Assembly: GCA_018398585.1 (NCBI GenBank) | Contig: JAGTTD010000002.1 | Coordinates: forward strand, 34,216,186-34,280,185 | DNA from: Simmondsia chinensis | Taxonomy: Eukaryota > Streptophyta > Magnoliopsida > Caryophyllales > Simmondsiaceae | DNA: 64,000 nt | Direction of reading: 5' to 3' | Shown here: one piece after another, positions 53,956-64,000 of the stretch | Layout: every line of letters begins with the position of its first letter | Position numbering within the stretch: position 1 is the first letter of the stretch | Made by a program: the position numbers and the translations under genes | The notes under the pieces: generated by a model | Seen by the model: the letters and a program-made list of their open reading frames with translations, nothing else | The model's database searches: none | Told to the model about the DNA's origin: nothing

Positions 53956-54119
53956 AACAGTAGATTGGGAAATATTTTTTTTTTCAGCATTATTTTTTAA
54001 ATTTTTTTATTTTTTAGCATTATTTTGGGAACCGACTCTATATAAAAGGATCAATATCTAGATATTTCTATTTTATATTTACTCTTAGTTATAAAATATT
54101 ATTAAAAGATAGTTATATT

Positions 54120-54731
54120 TGTACGGATAAATTTGGAACAAATTGATATACTATGATGCCAATTTGTTAGACAAATCTTGATGCGGTTAATTCGATTCAA
54201 ATAATACGACTTACACAAACGAGAAGTAAACAAATATATGGAGAAAGAAAGAACAAATCCGAACACACAATATTTACGTGGAAACCCCTCTACAATCGAG
54301 AGAGGAGAAAACCACGGGCGGAGATGGAGATTCTTAATTGATACTGAACGAAAGAATTGCAACGACACTTCCTTTGAACGAGATCTATAAAAGAATTACA
54401 AACACTTTCTCTTAACCCTCGTAGCACTCAAATATCTGAATTGGAGAAATTACAAAATCACCTCTCTCTCTCAATGGCGGCGCCTCACTCTAAATTGGAT
54501 CACATATGACGTAAACCTTACGTCTATATATATAGTCGCAGGTCTGAGAAGACCCGATCGATCAGGATGCCGATCGATCGGAACCGGGTCGATCGATAGG
54601 CCCTCTTACGGCCCAAAATCCTAAAAAACTTACTTAAATTATCCGATCGATCGGGCTTCCCTCCCAATCGATCAGTGACCCCTCGGCAACCCATAAACTT
54701 AAAACAAGTAATTTGAGACATAATTCTAACA
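54120..54731 (-). repeat. 3' LTR of the deleted Tork-type element
   Basis: This 612-bp LTR has ACGTGGAAACCCCTCTACAA near 54278 and CGATCGATCGG-type palindromes at 54555-54675. The adjoining plus-strand AATCTCCACATTGGCTCAAA is the reverse of the purine tract. Confidence 0.93.
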
Positions 54732-54807
54732 AATCTCCACATTGGCTCAAATTACATACATAAAAGAATTTCCTCCACCTTCTCCACTAAACCCCCCACA
54801 CACGGGG

Positions 54808-55130
54808 TTATCTTAACAAAACACGAAACCTAACAGAGTCCGAGCGAAGCTTGAACTTCCTGCTAGGTAGCAACTGAGTGAACATATCTGAGAGGTTATT
54901 AGCAATGCCAATCTTCTTCTTCTCTGAATTGGCTCTTGGCACATTATCTGAAACAGCCACCTGCTGCTGAACTGTGTTACTCAACTGAAACTGAACTCCC
55001 TCTGGCTTATTCACCTGACCTGAATCACAATCAACTAATGACATCTTTTGTGGAGACAATAACGAAGACTCACCAACGTGACACGTCTACTCGTCAGGAA
55101 TTGTTTGAAGCGAAAACCTTTTTGCTTCCC
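54808..55130 (-). pseudogene. Fused 3' end of pol in the deleted element
   Basis: On the minus strand the pre-integrase segment GLYGKQKGFRFKQ runs straight into FLTSRRVT, which in the full-length relative lies at the end of integrase. After about 60 residues of linker a second junction near 54900-54925 leads into KKKIGIANNLSDMFTQLLPS, the sequence at the very end of pol. The deletions therefore removed about 2 kb in two steps or more. Confidence 0.8.
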
Positions 55131-55565
55131 ATAAAGCCCTTGTTCACATAATATTAGTCCTGTAGACTGACCATACAAAGAGCCTCTCACACTGTGTTCA
55201 GACAGATCCCTATCACTTGAATGATCCAATCTCAAACATTCTGAATTTGTGATCTCTGGTTCTGTCAACAACAAGGATGATAAAGATACTGCAACAGATC
55301 TAACAACTATGGAACCGACAAGCTCATATAGAGTACCTAACCTTCTGCCCTTCATAACTGGCAATGTACCCTTAACGACCTTCAAAAATCCATCTTCAGC
55401 TACGTACCTATACCCTTTAGACTCAAGAGTACCTAAAGAGATGAGGTTCTTCTTCAAATCAGGAACATGGCGAACATCGCTCAAAACCCTGATAGTGCCA
55501 TCGAACATCCTAAAACAAATTGTTCCTATACCCAGAACTTGGCATGAAGTATCATTACCCATCAA
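55035..55565 (-). pseudogene. Protease second half and pre-integrase of the deleted element
   Basis: The 176-codon frame starts MMGNDTSCQVLGIGTICFRM and includes VRHVPDLKKNLISLGTLESK. It then has a degenerate pre-integrase region (RLDHSSDRDLSEHSVRGSL) and the deletion junction. It is in the same frame as the gag part, with one stop (FST*ES) between. Confidence 0.85.
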
Positions 55566-56501
55566 AGCAACTCCACCTCGAACTGACTCTTACGTGGAAA
55601 ACCAATCCCGATTGGGACAGACATGATAGGAGCAACCCGAGTCCAAAATCCAACTATCTCTCAAATTGGATTGAGGTTCAGACACAGACAGGAGAAGATC
55701 GTCATTCTCACCATTCATAACACTAGCTACTATGGATCTCTGGTCAGACCTGTTATCTACTTCAAGTTTTCTTTGAAGCTTGTAACAGTCTTTCTTAATG
55801 TGCCCTTTCTTATGACAGTAGTTACAGGTTAGGTCTTGATACCTAGACTTAGACTTGCTTCCACTATGATCATACTCAGTTCTCCCCCTCACAAATAAAC
55901 CACTACCTGAGTTACAAACAGAATCGGATAATTCTCTATCTACTCGTTCTTTACTCAACCTGTTTCTCTTAGCTTCATCAACAGATATGGTTTGTCTACC
56001 ACCATAAATCATGCTCTCAACAAAACCCTTATATGAAGCAGAGAGAGAACATAACAACAACATTGCCTAATCTTCATCCTTAGGAACATCATTCAATTCT
56101 TTCAAATCTTGAATAATTGAATTAAATTCATTGACGTGATTCTTAAACGACGTACCTTCTGACATACGAAATGTGAATAACCGGCGCTTAACTGTGAGTT
56201 TGTTGGAGACAGACTTGAAACAGAACATATCCTACAATTTCTCCCACAACTCCTTAGCGGTCTTTACTTCCAGAACTTCTGTCAAAACGTCATCGGCAAG
56301 ACACATCTGAATTGCCGTGAGTGCCTTCTCATCTAACTCCTCTCATTGTACTTCTATCAAATTCTCTGATTTCTTCTCTTTCCCATCTAAAGCTTTCTTC
56401 AAGCCACTCTGAGTCAAGAGGCCCTTAACGCGAACTTGCCATAAATTGAAGCTCCCTTGACTACCAAACTTCTCAACTTTGGATCTAATTGCGGACGTCA
56501 T
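55566..56501 (-). pseudogene. Gag and protease start of the deleted element
   Basis: ATG lies at 56501 (MTSAIRSKVEKFGSQG). In-frame stops occur at VQ*EELDEKA (TGG to TGA), WEKL*DMFC and DED*AMLLL. The CCHC knuckle CNYCHKKGHIKKDC is perfect (about 55825-55785). The protease active site WILDSGCSYHVCPNRDWF is intact near 55655-55600. The first and third stops fall at exactly the positions of stops in the relative at 34278-35198. Confidence 0.88.
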
Positions 56502-56523
56502 ATTATCAAATCAAAATAAATAG

Positions 56524-56535
56524 GGCTCTAATATC
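56524..56535 (-). promoter_or_regulatory. Decayed primer-binding site
   Basis: Plus GCTCTAATATCA gives TGATATTAGAGC on the minus strand. It differs from TGGTATCAGAGC by two transition changes. Confidence 0.75.
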
Positions 56536-56539
56536 AATT

Positions 56540-57167
56540 TGTACGAATAAATCTGGAACAAACTGATATACTATGATACCATTTTGTTAGAGAAATCTTG
56601 ATACGGAAGCGTAAACCCTAATAACTTGATTCGATTCAAATAATACACCTCACACAAACGAGAAGTAAACAAGTATATGAAGAAAGAAAGAACAAATACG
56701 AACACACAATATTTACGTGGAAACCCCTCTACAATCGAGAGGGGAGAAAACCACGAGCGGAGATGGATATTCTTTAATGATATTGAATAGAAGAATTACA
56801 ACGACACTTCCTCTGAACGAGATCTATGAAAGAATTACAAACACTTTCTCTTAACTCTCGTAGCACTCGAATATCTGAATTGGAGGAATTACGAAATCGC
56901 CTCTCTCTCTCAATGGCGGCGCCTCACTCTAAATTGGATCACATATGACGTAAACCCTACGTCTATATATAGGCGCAGGTCTGGGAGGACCCGATCCATC
57001 GGGAAACACTCGATCGATCGGGATGCCGATTGATCGGCCCTCTTACGGCCCAAAATCCCGAAAAATTTACTTAAATCGGGCGATCAATCCGGCTTCCCCC
57101 CGATCGATTGGTGACCCCTCGGCAACCCATAAACTTAAAACAAGTAATTTGAGACATAATCCTAACA
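56540..57167 (-). repeat. 5' LTR of the deleted Tork-type element
   Basis: This is the 628-bp partner of 54120-54731. The CGATCGATCGG segment is at 57005-57110, and it is followed by ATATT. Confidence 0.93.
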
Positions 57168-57172
57168 ATATT

Positions 57173-58110
57173 TAGTGTTGTTGTCACGAGTGTACCATAG
57201 CGAATGGGTCATAGGTCGTTAAATTTTTGTTTGAACTCGACTTACTTACCTGCCTTCTAACATAGGATCTACTGTAACCTATGTTTGACCCCTTTGAGCC
57301 ATTATACTCATCCTGATTCAACTCATAGTACATATAGGTCTAAATAGATTTGACCTATCTAAGCTGCTTTAATATGATATTTTTAAATTATGTCATTTTT
57401 TTCCCTTTTTTTAATGAAAGATTTATGACTTTTTATGACTTATTTTTAACTACATCTTCTAGAATATTAGGAAACAGGGTACTGGGGATTTGTCATAAAA
57501 GTTTAAAAACACCCTATATAATTCTATGAAATGAGTTTGATAAGTTTTAGGGACGGGTGAACTTTCTCTATAATATATAATTTCTTTTAAAAAAATTCTG
57601 GTTATATATTAAATATTTAAACAAATATTTGGTTAAATAAATAACATGACTAAATGTTATAATTTTGAGTTAGTTATTTTGTAGGTTTACATTTTTTTTT
57701 TCCTTATCTTACATATATTGTTGAAGGCCATTTTTTGCGAAGAGGTGGAGCAATCTGAAGAGAATCTCTTTGACATCTCGAGATAATTGTTTGCACTAAC
57801 ACGTAGACGAGGATGTTTATCGATAGCTTGTCTTGTGCTCTCCTTACCTTCCAAAAATAAATACACCACGTGAACCACAAGTACAATGGTCAACGGCCGA
57901 TGTACCATTCCCGAGGTTCGATATCACGAAATGCAACTGAACAAGGTCAAGCAGTATGTGCATTGGGGAATTTTGAGAGATCTATTGTTCCACCTTCAAG
58001 AATAGAAATGGGGTCAGGGAGTACATTGGTTCTAATGCCCATCACAACCTGGCTTGTGGTGACTTTAGTATAGGTCATCTAGCTCTTCATATTGGTGGGC
58101 GTCTTAGGTT
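57173..58110. other. Spacer with an unidentified coding-like fragment
   Basis: Near 57880-58075 the minus strand is open for about 60 codons apart from one stop, with SQVVMGIRTNVLPDPISILE and FRDIEPREWYIGR. The plus strand is open too (57870-58073, with GSISRNATEQGQAVCALGNF). 57908-57687 on the minus strand adds another frame. I recognise neither reading. The rest is AT-rich. Confidence 0.3.
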
Positions 58111-59124
58111 CTATTTGGCACATGAAATTGGTATTGGACTGTGGAACTGCAATTCAAATTCTAATTCTGATGGAATTGGAATTCTAATTTAATTGAAATT
58201 CTATTGTTTGGTTAATCAAAGGAATTGGAAGTCGGAATTATAATTACATAATTATTCGAATCATTGAGAGTTTTTGATCAATTAAGTTGGAGTATTTCAA
58301 GTTTTAAATTAACTATGGTTGGAGCATTTCACATTGCGTTCAAATTATTATGTCGGAGGGATTCACATTGAGTTTGAGTTATTCGAGTTCGAGTCAAATT
58401 GGGTCGAGTATCGTGTAGGATCATTTGGTGTTCAATTATCTAGGATTTTTAGTTAATTAGGTTAAATCTTTTCGGGACTCAGGCTGGTTATGATTGGGCT
58501 TGAGTTCATTTAGGTCATTCCAAGCTCGAGTCATATTATTTTGGGACAAATGAGTTGCATTATTTCAAAATTTGAGCCATTTTACATGGAGTTCGAGATG
58601 GGTCTGGTCATTTTGAGCATGGGTCGTATTAAATTTTGGGTCAAGTTGGTCTGATCATTTCCACTTCAGCTCAATTTGTTTACATCACATTCAAGTTAAG
58701 TATTTTCATTTTCTGGATTTAAGTTATCTCGATTGTCGTGTCAATCAGGTTGGGTTATTTCGGACTTTGAGCTAAAGTGATTTCGGTCATTTCAAGTTCA
58801 AGTCATTCGAGCTGGATGATTTTGAGGTTCAGGTCAAATTTTTGGTAGTGTCTAAATCTTCGGATTTTGAATCATTTTGAATTTGGGTTAATCAAGTAGG
58901 GCCATTTGGATTTCAGGTCAATGGAGTTGATATGGTATTACAATTCCTTACCCCCATCCTAAGAAGTTGAAAAATATGATTTTCAGTTAAAACCTAATTC
59001 CATAGAATTGGCCAGTGGAATTGTAATTCCAATTTCAGCAGTTGAACCAAACAACAGAGTTGGAATTCAGGGCCCCAATTCTAGCCTCGACCCCAATTCC
59101 AGTTCCATGCTCCAAACACAGCCT
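58111..59124 (+). mobile_element. 1-kb repeat, inverted partner of 60711-61688
   Basis: It starts CTATTTGGCACATGAAATTGG-like and ends AATTCCAGTTCCATGCTCCA followed by AACACAGCC. The reverse complement matches 60711-61688 along its length. The interior is a chain of degenerate units of about 25-35 bases of the form TTTGAGTTCAAGTCATT. Terminal TTTGG/CCAAA sequences with GGAATTGG suggest a DNA transposon of MITE type. It codes for nothing convincing. Confidence 0.75.
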
Positions 59125-59900
59125 TATTATTATGTGGGCTTGGGGCTCTCAAGGCACTTTATGCCCTTTTTCAAGTCTGCTTTGTTAGATGCTTTGACAA
59201 ACACAACTTTCATAGCTCGGTTTTAATCATCACTCGCCATCCATCACTTCAGTGTCTGGACCGCCCTTATCCTTATCCCCTACAACCCAAAGTAGCCAAC
59301 ATCATCTCCTTCCTTTATCTAGGCACAAGTACCTTCTTGTTAATTCAACCAGTTCTGACGACCTGTATCCCTCCCTTGATAATCAACCTTAGGGTTCCAT
59401 GATAATGAACCATTATCTTCGGGGACTGAATTCTTGTCAAGTTTTGAGCCTCATATCCTTAGTTGGTACAGGAGGAGTCCAGTGGTAAGGGAGTGGTAAA
59501 AGATCTGTCAAGCTCCGATCAAGAGGCTTTGTTTCAGAATTCTTCAGTGTAACACAGGGCAGAAACGTGCAAAGTGAGGGAAAGAATATGTAGAAATTTA
59601 GCAAGACGATTGGTATCTAACATTGTTTCTGCTAAAAAAGAGTCGAAGAGTTGTGAAGCATAGAAAGAAAAAGCAGCCCCAAAAAGATCTTCAAGAATTT
59701 TTGAAGTATTTGACAAATGGGAGTACCGTGTAGAGCGCTGTTCAGCCCAAAGGTAAGCGCTTGAAAAGAAAGTTGGTGGGGAGGGATCAGGACAAGGCAC
59801 GTGATGAGGTAAGGTAGATCGGAAAGGGGTAGAAGATGTATTCAATCCGTGGAGTGAGTGTAGGCATTTAGTCAGAAGTTTAGGCTACGTTTCGAATGAC
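59125..59900 (-). pseudogene. Unidentified coding-like fragment on the minus strand
   Basis: The 103-codon frame 59845-59534 contains PTFFSSAYLWAEQRSTRYSH and KILEDLFGAAFSFYASQLFD, then SFLAETMLDTNRLAKFLHIL. It looks like real protein but I do not recognise it. No matching upstream exon is seen, and 59125-59533 has no gene that I can support. Confidence 0.35.
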
Positions 59901-60189
59901 TTGGTCATGGTCAAGCTGATCGCAGGGTTAGAATAAGGAATGAGTATAACACTTGGTTATAGTTGAGGGGATAAGGACGACAAGGAATTTTTGCCAAACG
60001 TTCGTTTTCCCTTCCTAGTGTTGCAGTGGGTGTTGATTTGCTTCCCCTCGCTTCATCTTGTCCAGTTCTAAGCGCCTTGGGTTATTTCCTTCTATTTTTG
60101 TTTTTGTGTCTTATCCAATTCTAATCAAGTACTCTTCTAAAGTCTTCTGATTTTTACTTTATTTTTGTTATCTTTTGAGATGTTTTTGT

Positions 60190-60292
60190 ACTATTCTCCT
60201 TTGATGCACGATTTTTGGTGGGTAGGCTCAGGCCTCGCCTTTACTGGTACGCCTGCTTTGTATTGCGACTTTTGTCTCTAATTATCGAAAAA
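60190..60292 (+). repeat. L1 LINE 3' tail
   Basis: GGTAGGCTCAGGCCTCGCCT, then TGTCTCTAATTATCGAAAAA resemble the tail at 41230-41335. It is probably a severely 5'-truncated L1. Confidence 0.5.
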
Positions 60293-60295
60293 ACT

Positions 60296-60575
60296 GCGTT
60301 GGTTTAGTCCTTATATTTTTATATAATTAATATTGTATCAATTTAATGATAAAGTAAATTGATTACGATTTTTTTTGGTAAGTAAATTGATTAAGAAATT
60401 TCGTTAAGATAACACTGTACATTGATTTACTTGCATCTAATATGATTGAACTATTAAAAATTAAATCATTAACTTAAGTTTAATTTCACCCTCAGAGTAA
60501 ATTAACATAAATTAAGTTATACACAAGCTAAACTAACACCATTAAAATAGAATGACTAAATTGATATAATCTAAA
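60296..60575. repeat. Diverged relative of the MITE-like element at 23938
   Basis: TTGGTTTAGTCCTTATATTT, TTTACTTGCATCTAATATG, ATCATTAACTTAAGTTTAAT and AATGACTAAATTGATATAAT occur in the same order as in 23938-24322. Confidence 0.6.
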
Positions 60576-60710
60576 ATTTGAACATGTGTTACCTGGATAC
60601 TTGATGTCTTAATATATGTACTATGGAACCATGTGGTTTAAAAATTTTGTTATTACTTTGGTAGTTTGAATTTGAAGTTTTTATCAATCAAGAAACCTTT
60701 GCCAAAACTA

Positions 60711-61688
60711 AGGCTGTGTTTGGAGCCCGGAATTGGGACCGAGGCTGGAATTGAGCCCCTGAATTCAAATTCTGCTGTTTGGTTCACTTATTAGAATTGA
60801 AATTATAATTTTACTACTCAATTCCATGGAAATGGATTTTAATTAAAAATCATACTTTTCAATTCCTCAAGGTGGGGGTAAGAAATTGCAATTCCATATC
60901 TACTTCATTGAAAAACCCAAAATGACCCACTTGATTAACTCATATCTAAAATGACTCAAAATTTAAAGACTTAGACACAACCTAAAATTTGACCCGAACT
61001 TCAAAATCATCTAACTCAAATGACTGAAATCACCTTAGCTCAAATTCCGAAGTGACCCAACCCGATTGACCCGAAACTTCAGATGACTCAAATCAAGAAA
61101 ATGAAACTATTTGACTTGAATGTGATATAAACAAGTTGATCAGAAGTGGAAATGACCCTATCAAATTGACCCAAAACTTAATACGACCCAATCCAAAATG
61201 ACTTGACACATCTCAAACTCAGCCTAAAACGACTCGAAATTTGAAATGATACAACTCATTTGTTCAAAGCTAAGATGACTCGATCTTGAAATGACCTAAA
61301 TAAATTCAAACTCAATCATAACTAGCCTAAATCTCGAAAATACCTAACCCGATTAACTGAAAAAAAATCCAAGATAACTTGAACACCAAATGATTCAATG
61401 TGATACTCGACCTGCTTAAACTCGAATAACTGGAACTCAAAGTGAATCGCACATAATAGCTTGAACGCAATGTGAACCGCTCCTACCAAAATCCAACTAT
61501 AGTCGATTTAAAACTCGAAATACGCCAACTCCATTGATCGAAAACCCTTGATGATTCGAATAATTATGTAATTATAATTCCGACTTTCAATTCTTTTGGT
61601 GAACCATGTAATGGAATTTTAACTCCATCAAACTTGGAATTGAGATTACAATTCGACATTCCAGTTCCAATTCCATGTGCCAAATAAT
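60711..61688 (-). mobile_element. 1-kb repeat, inverted partner of 58111-59124
   Basis: It starts AGGCTGTGTTTGGAGCCCGG and ends TTCCAATTCCATGTGCCAAA. The interior has degenerate CTCGAAATGACCCAACTCG-like units. Together with 58111-59124 it forms a large inverted repeat with a 1.6-kb loop. Confidence 0.75.
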
Positions 61689-61751
61689 TTAAGTTTTTCG
61701 CACCGGAATCTTATAATTATTTTGCTAAAAAATATTGACATGACATATAAT

Positions 61752-62055
61752 TTAGGATTATTTATATTTTACTACCCTAATCTTTTTGGTAATTATAAAA
61801 AGGACCCTGACATTTTATCGTATTAATAAAAAGGACCTTCTTCGGCCATCTGACATCTCCGAAAAATAAAAAGATGAAAATGCCCTTAAGCAAAATGTCG
61901 TTGTTTTGGGTCTGATTTTGCACACTCACCAAAACGACATCATTTTGGTTTTTTTTTTTTTTAAAAAAAATATGCTCTTAAGCAAAACAACGTCATTTTG
62001 GGTCTGATTCTATACACTTACCAAAACGACGTCATTTTGGTTTTTAAGAAAATAA
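61752..62055. repeat. Foldback-element arm plus duplicated ACGTCATTTTGG motif
   Basis: 61752-61845 matches the left arm of 52414-52945. From 61895 to 62045 two copies of a roughly 90-bp unit each end CCAAAACGAC(A/G)TCATTTTGG, with AAAATGTCGTTGTTTTGG or AAAACAACGTCATTTTGG at the start. Confidence 0.65.
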
Positions 62056-62589
62056 AAATAAAAAATATTTTATAATGGATTATTTAAATTAAATAAAAAA
62101 TATGGGTTTGTAGCAAAAAAAATGACATTTGAAAAGAAATATTTTAAATCTACCAATAAAGTTTAAAAATGACACTAAAAAATATTTTGAAAAAGCTCAA
62201 GGTAGTTTCAATGGTTAAATTTTATAAAAAAAGATAAAATACTTGAGCTTTAAAAAACAAAAGATGAATAGAAAAAGATGAATAAAATAAGGAAAATCGT
62301 ACGGATTGGACCCCCCACCCCAACCTTATTCTTTTTAGACCCCTCTAACCATAAATAGATTTTTTTGGACAAAAATGCCCTCCCACCTCACCCCCCCCCC
62401 CCCCCATCCGTCCTCTCTCTCTCCCTCTCTCTCTCTCTCCTCATTTAATGCAAGGCAGGCAAAAGGATACTTTTTTGACTTTTTCACTCTCCTTTTCTTC
62501 ATTTTTTTTTCCTTTTGAATTTTTTTTTGTCAAAAAAAAAAATTATTTCCAAATTTGCCCTTTCTTCTTCTTTCCTCCCAGACCTTGTT
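62056..62589. other. AT-rich spacer with C15 and CT-rich tract
   Basis: C15 lies at 62391-62405, followed by (CT)n at about 62411-62440. No gene is seen. Confidence 0.7.
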
Positions 62590-64000
62590 TAGGTGTGCTT
62601 CAAGTAATTAGTGGTGTCTGAAATAAAATCATACACTGTGTATGATGCATTATAATGCTGTAAAGTGAACTTATACAGGTGTATTACAATAAATTAGTGG
62701 TAAATGACTTATCATACACAATGTATGATAGGTTATAATGGCATATAATCAACTTTTGCTGGTTTTTTCAAGTAATAAGGGGTACAGTGGTCTGAAATCG
62801 AATCATACACTGGGTATGATGCGTTTTAATGGTGTAAAATGAACTTATTCAGGTATATTCCAAGCAATTAGTGGTAAATGACTTGTCATACACAACGTAT
62901 GATAGGTTTCAATGGCATAAAATCAACTTTTGCAGTTTTTTTTATGTAATTACTGTAACAGTGGTATGAAATCGAATCATACAATAGGTATGACGAGTTA
63001 AAATGATTAAATATGAACATTTTCATGTATATTTCAAGTAATTAGTGGTAAATGACCTATCATACACAAATTATTATAGGTTTTAATGGCATGAAATCAA
63101 TTTTTGCAGAATTTTTTATGTAATTACTGTTGCAGTGGTCTGAAATCGAATCATACACTGGGTATGATACGTTTTAATGGTGTAAAATGAACTTATTCAG
63201 GTGTATTTCAAGCAATTAGTGGCAAATGACTTATCATACACAATGTACGATAGGTTATAATGGCAAAAAATTAACTTTTGCTGTTTTTTTCAATTAATTA
63301 GGGGTATAGTGGCCTGAAATCGAATCATACACTGGGTATGATGCGTTTTAATGGTGTAAAATGAACTTATTCAGGTGTAGTTCAAGCAATTAGTGGTAAA
63401 TGACTTATCATACACAATGTATGATACGTTATAATGGCATAAAATAAACTTTTACAGTTTTTTTTATGTAATTACTATTACAGTGGTATGAAATGGAATC
63501 ATACACTGGGTATGATGCGTTTTAATGGTGTAAAATGAACTTATTCAGGTGTATTCCAAGCAATTAGTGGTAAATGACTTATCATACACAATGTATGATA
63601 GGTTTCAATGGCATAAAATCAACTTTTACTGGTTTTTTTAAGTAATTATTGTTACAGTGGGCTGAAATCGAATCATACAATGGGTATGAGGAGTTAAAAT
63701 GGTTAAATATGAACCTTTTCAGGTATATTTCAAGTAATTAGTGGTAAATGACCTATCATACACAAATTATTATAGGTTTTAATGGCATGAAATCAACTTT
63801 TGCAGATTTTTTTATGTAATTACTGTCGCAGTGGTCTGAAATCGAATCATACACTGGGTATGATACGTTTTAATGGTGTAAAATGAACTTATTCAGGTTT
63901 ATTTCAAGCAATTAGTGGTAAATGACCTATCATACACAATGTATGATAGGTTATAATGGCATAAAATCAACTTTTGCTGTTTTTTTTCAAGTAATTAGGG
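62590..64000. repeat. 174-bp satellite array with a four-monomer higher-order unit
   Basis: AATCATAC anchors occur at 62627, 62801, 62975, 63149, 63323, 63497, 63671 and 63845, exactly 174 bases apart each time. Each monomer has two related halves, marked by ATCATACACTGGGTATGAT and ATCATACACAATGTATGAT about 83 bases apart. Variant monomers recur every fourth copy: the CAATAGG/CAATGGG type at 62975 and 63671, and the GATACG type at 63149 and 63845. The array runs off the window end. Confidence 0.95.

Larger units (their letters stand above)
53144..54038. mobile_element. Mutator-type element with palindrome arrays, copy II
   Basis: The 895-bp element has ends GAGTCGGTTCCCAAAATAAT and its near-perfect inverse, and is flanked by TATGTAAAA (53135-53143) and TATATAAAA (54039-54047), 8 of 9 matching. 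It is inverted relative to copy I: its short array (53226-53413) comes first and its long array (53728-53955) last. The core (53414-53727) corresponds to the copy I core on the opposite strand. It codes for no transposase. Confidence 0.92.
54120..57167 (-). mobile_element. Internally deleted Tork-type copia element, minus strand
   Basis: The element is 3048 bp, with LTRs 54120-54731 and 56540-57167 starting TGTACG and ending CTAACA. It is flanked by ATATT (54115-54119 and 57168-57172). On the minus strand it has a decayed Met primer site, a gag and protease like those of 30651-35694, and then two deletions that remove the integrase core, RT and RNase H. The ends needed for replication are kept, so it could have moved using enzymes from a relative. 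Confidence 0.94.

Noticed and set aside
62590..64000. CRISPR-like array of palindromic repeats
   Set aside because: The spacing unit is a whole conserved 174-bp monomer with no unique spacers, in a plant genome. It is a satellite.

Overview
The window is repeat-dominated nuclear DNA of a flowering plant, probably a eudicot (the eudicot part is an inference). This rests on the mix of Ty1/copia, Ty3/gypsy (Athila/Tat-type), RTE and L1 LINEs, Mutator-like and MITE-like DNA elements, satellites, intron-style splice sites and AT-rich spacers. I see no intact host protein gene, no rRNA or tRNA gene and no CRISPR array. The longest open frames belong to decayed transposons. The only host-like coding sequence is a probable terminal exon (17623-17841) and fragments carried inside mobile elements.

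Layout. 61-1905: tandem array of a 111-bp unit. 2432-3171: a G26 tract and a duplicated CT-rich block. 3172-14543: a minus-strand Athila/Tat-type gypsy element with internally deleted pol. Its 5' LTR is split by a complete 5.16-kb non-autonomous LTR element (9105-14268, TSD TGATG) that has a coding region unlike gag-pol. 14544-18018: a low-copy island with a promoter-like stretch, degenerate ~185-bp repeats and the terminal exon, interrupted by a small internally empty LTR element (15001-16710). 18019-22772: complete but decayed copia element with short LTRs (TSD CATCT). 23938-24322: MITE-like element. 24757-28113: RTE LINE. 28440-30262: L1 remnant. 30651-35694: complete minus-strand copia element of the Tork/TNT1 kind (TSD AGAAG).

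37566-38480 and 53144-54038 are two copies, in opposite orientation, of a Mutator-type element with 9-bp target duplications. Their interiors are arrays of short CG-rich palindromes flanking a small exon-like core. 42329-48924 is a copia-derived element (TSD ATATG). Its 1.2-kb LTRs carry pieces resembling host genes: a plastid-transit-peptide-like ORF just downstream of a TATA box, an epoxide-hydrolase-like N-terminus, and a pentatricopeptide-repeat (PPR) fragment. 54120-57167 is an internally deleted relative of the Tork-type element (TSD ATATT). 58111-61688 holds two ~1-kb repeats in inverted orientation. 62590 to the window end is a 174-bp satellite with a four-monomer higher-order period of 696 bp.

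How the parts relate. At least five LTR elements can be delimited by LTRs, primer-binding sites and, in most cases, exact 5-bp target duplications. Several are non-autonomous (9105-14268, 15001-16710, 42329-48924, 54120-57167) and would depend on enzymes supplied by relatives. The copia element at 30651-35694 is the obvious relative of the one at 54120-57167. The strongest candidates for little-described biology are the palindrome-array Mutator-type pair, the LTRs with captured gene fragments, and the non-autonomous element with its own unfamiliar ORF.
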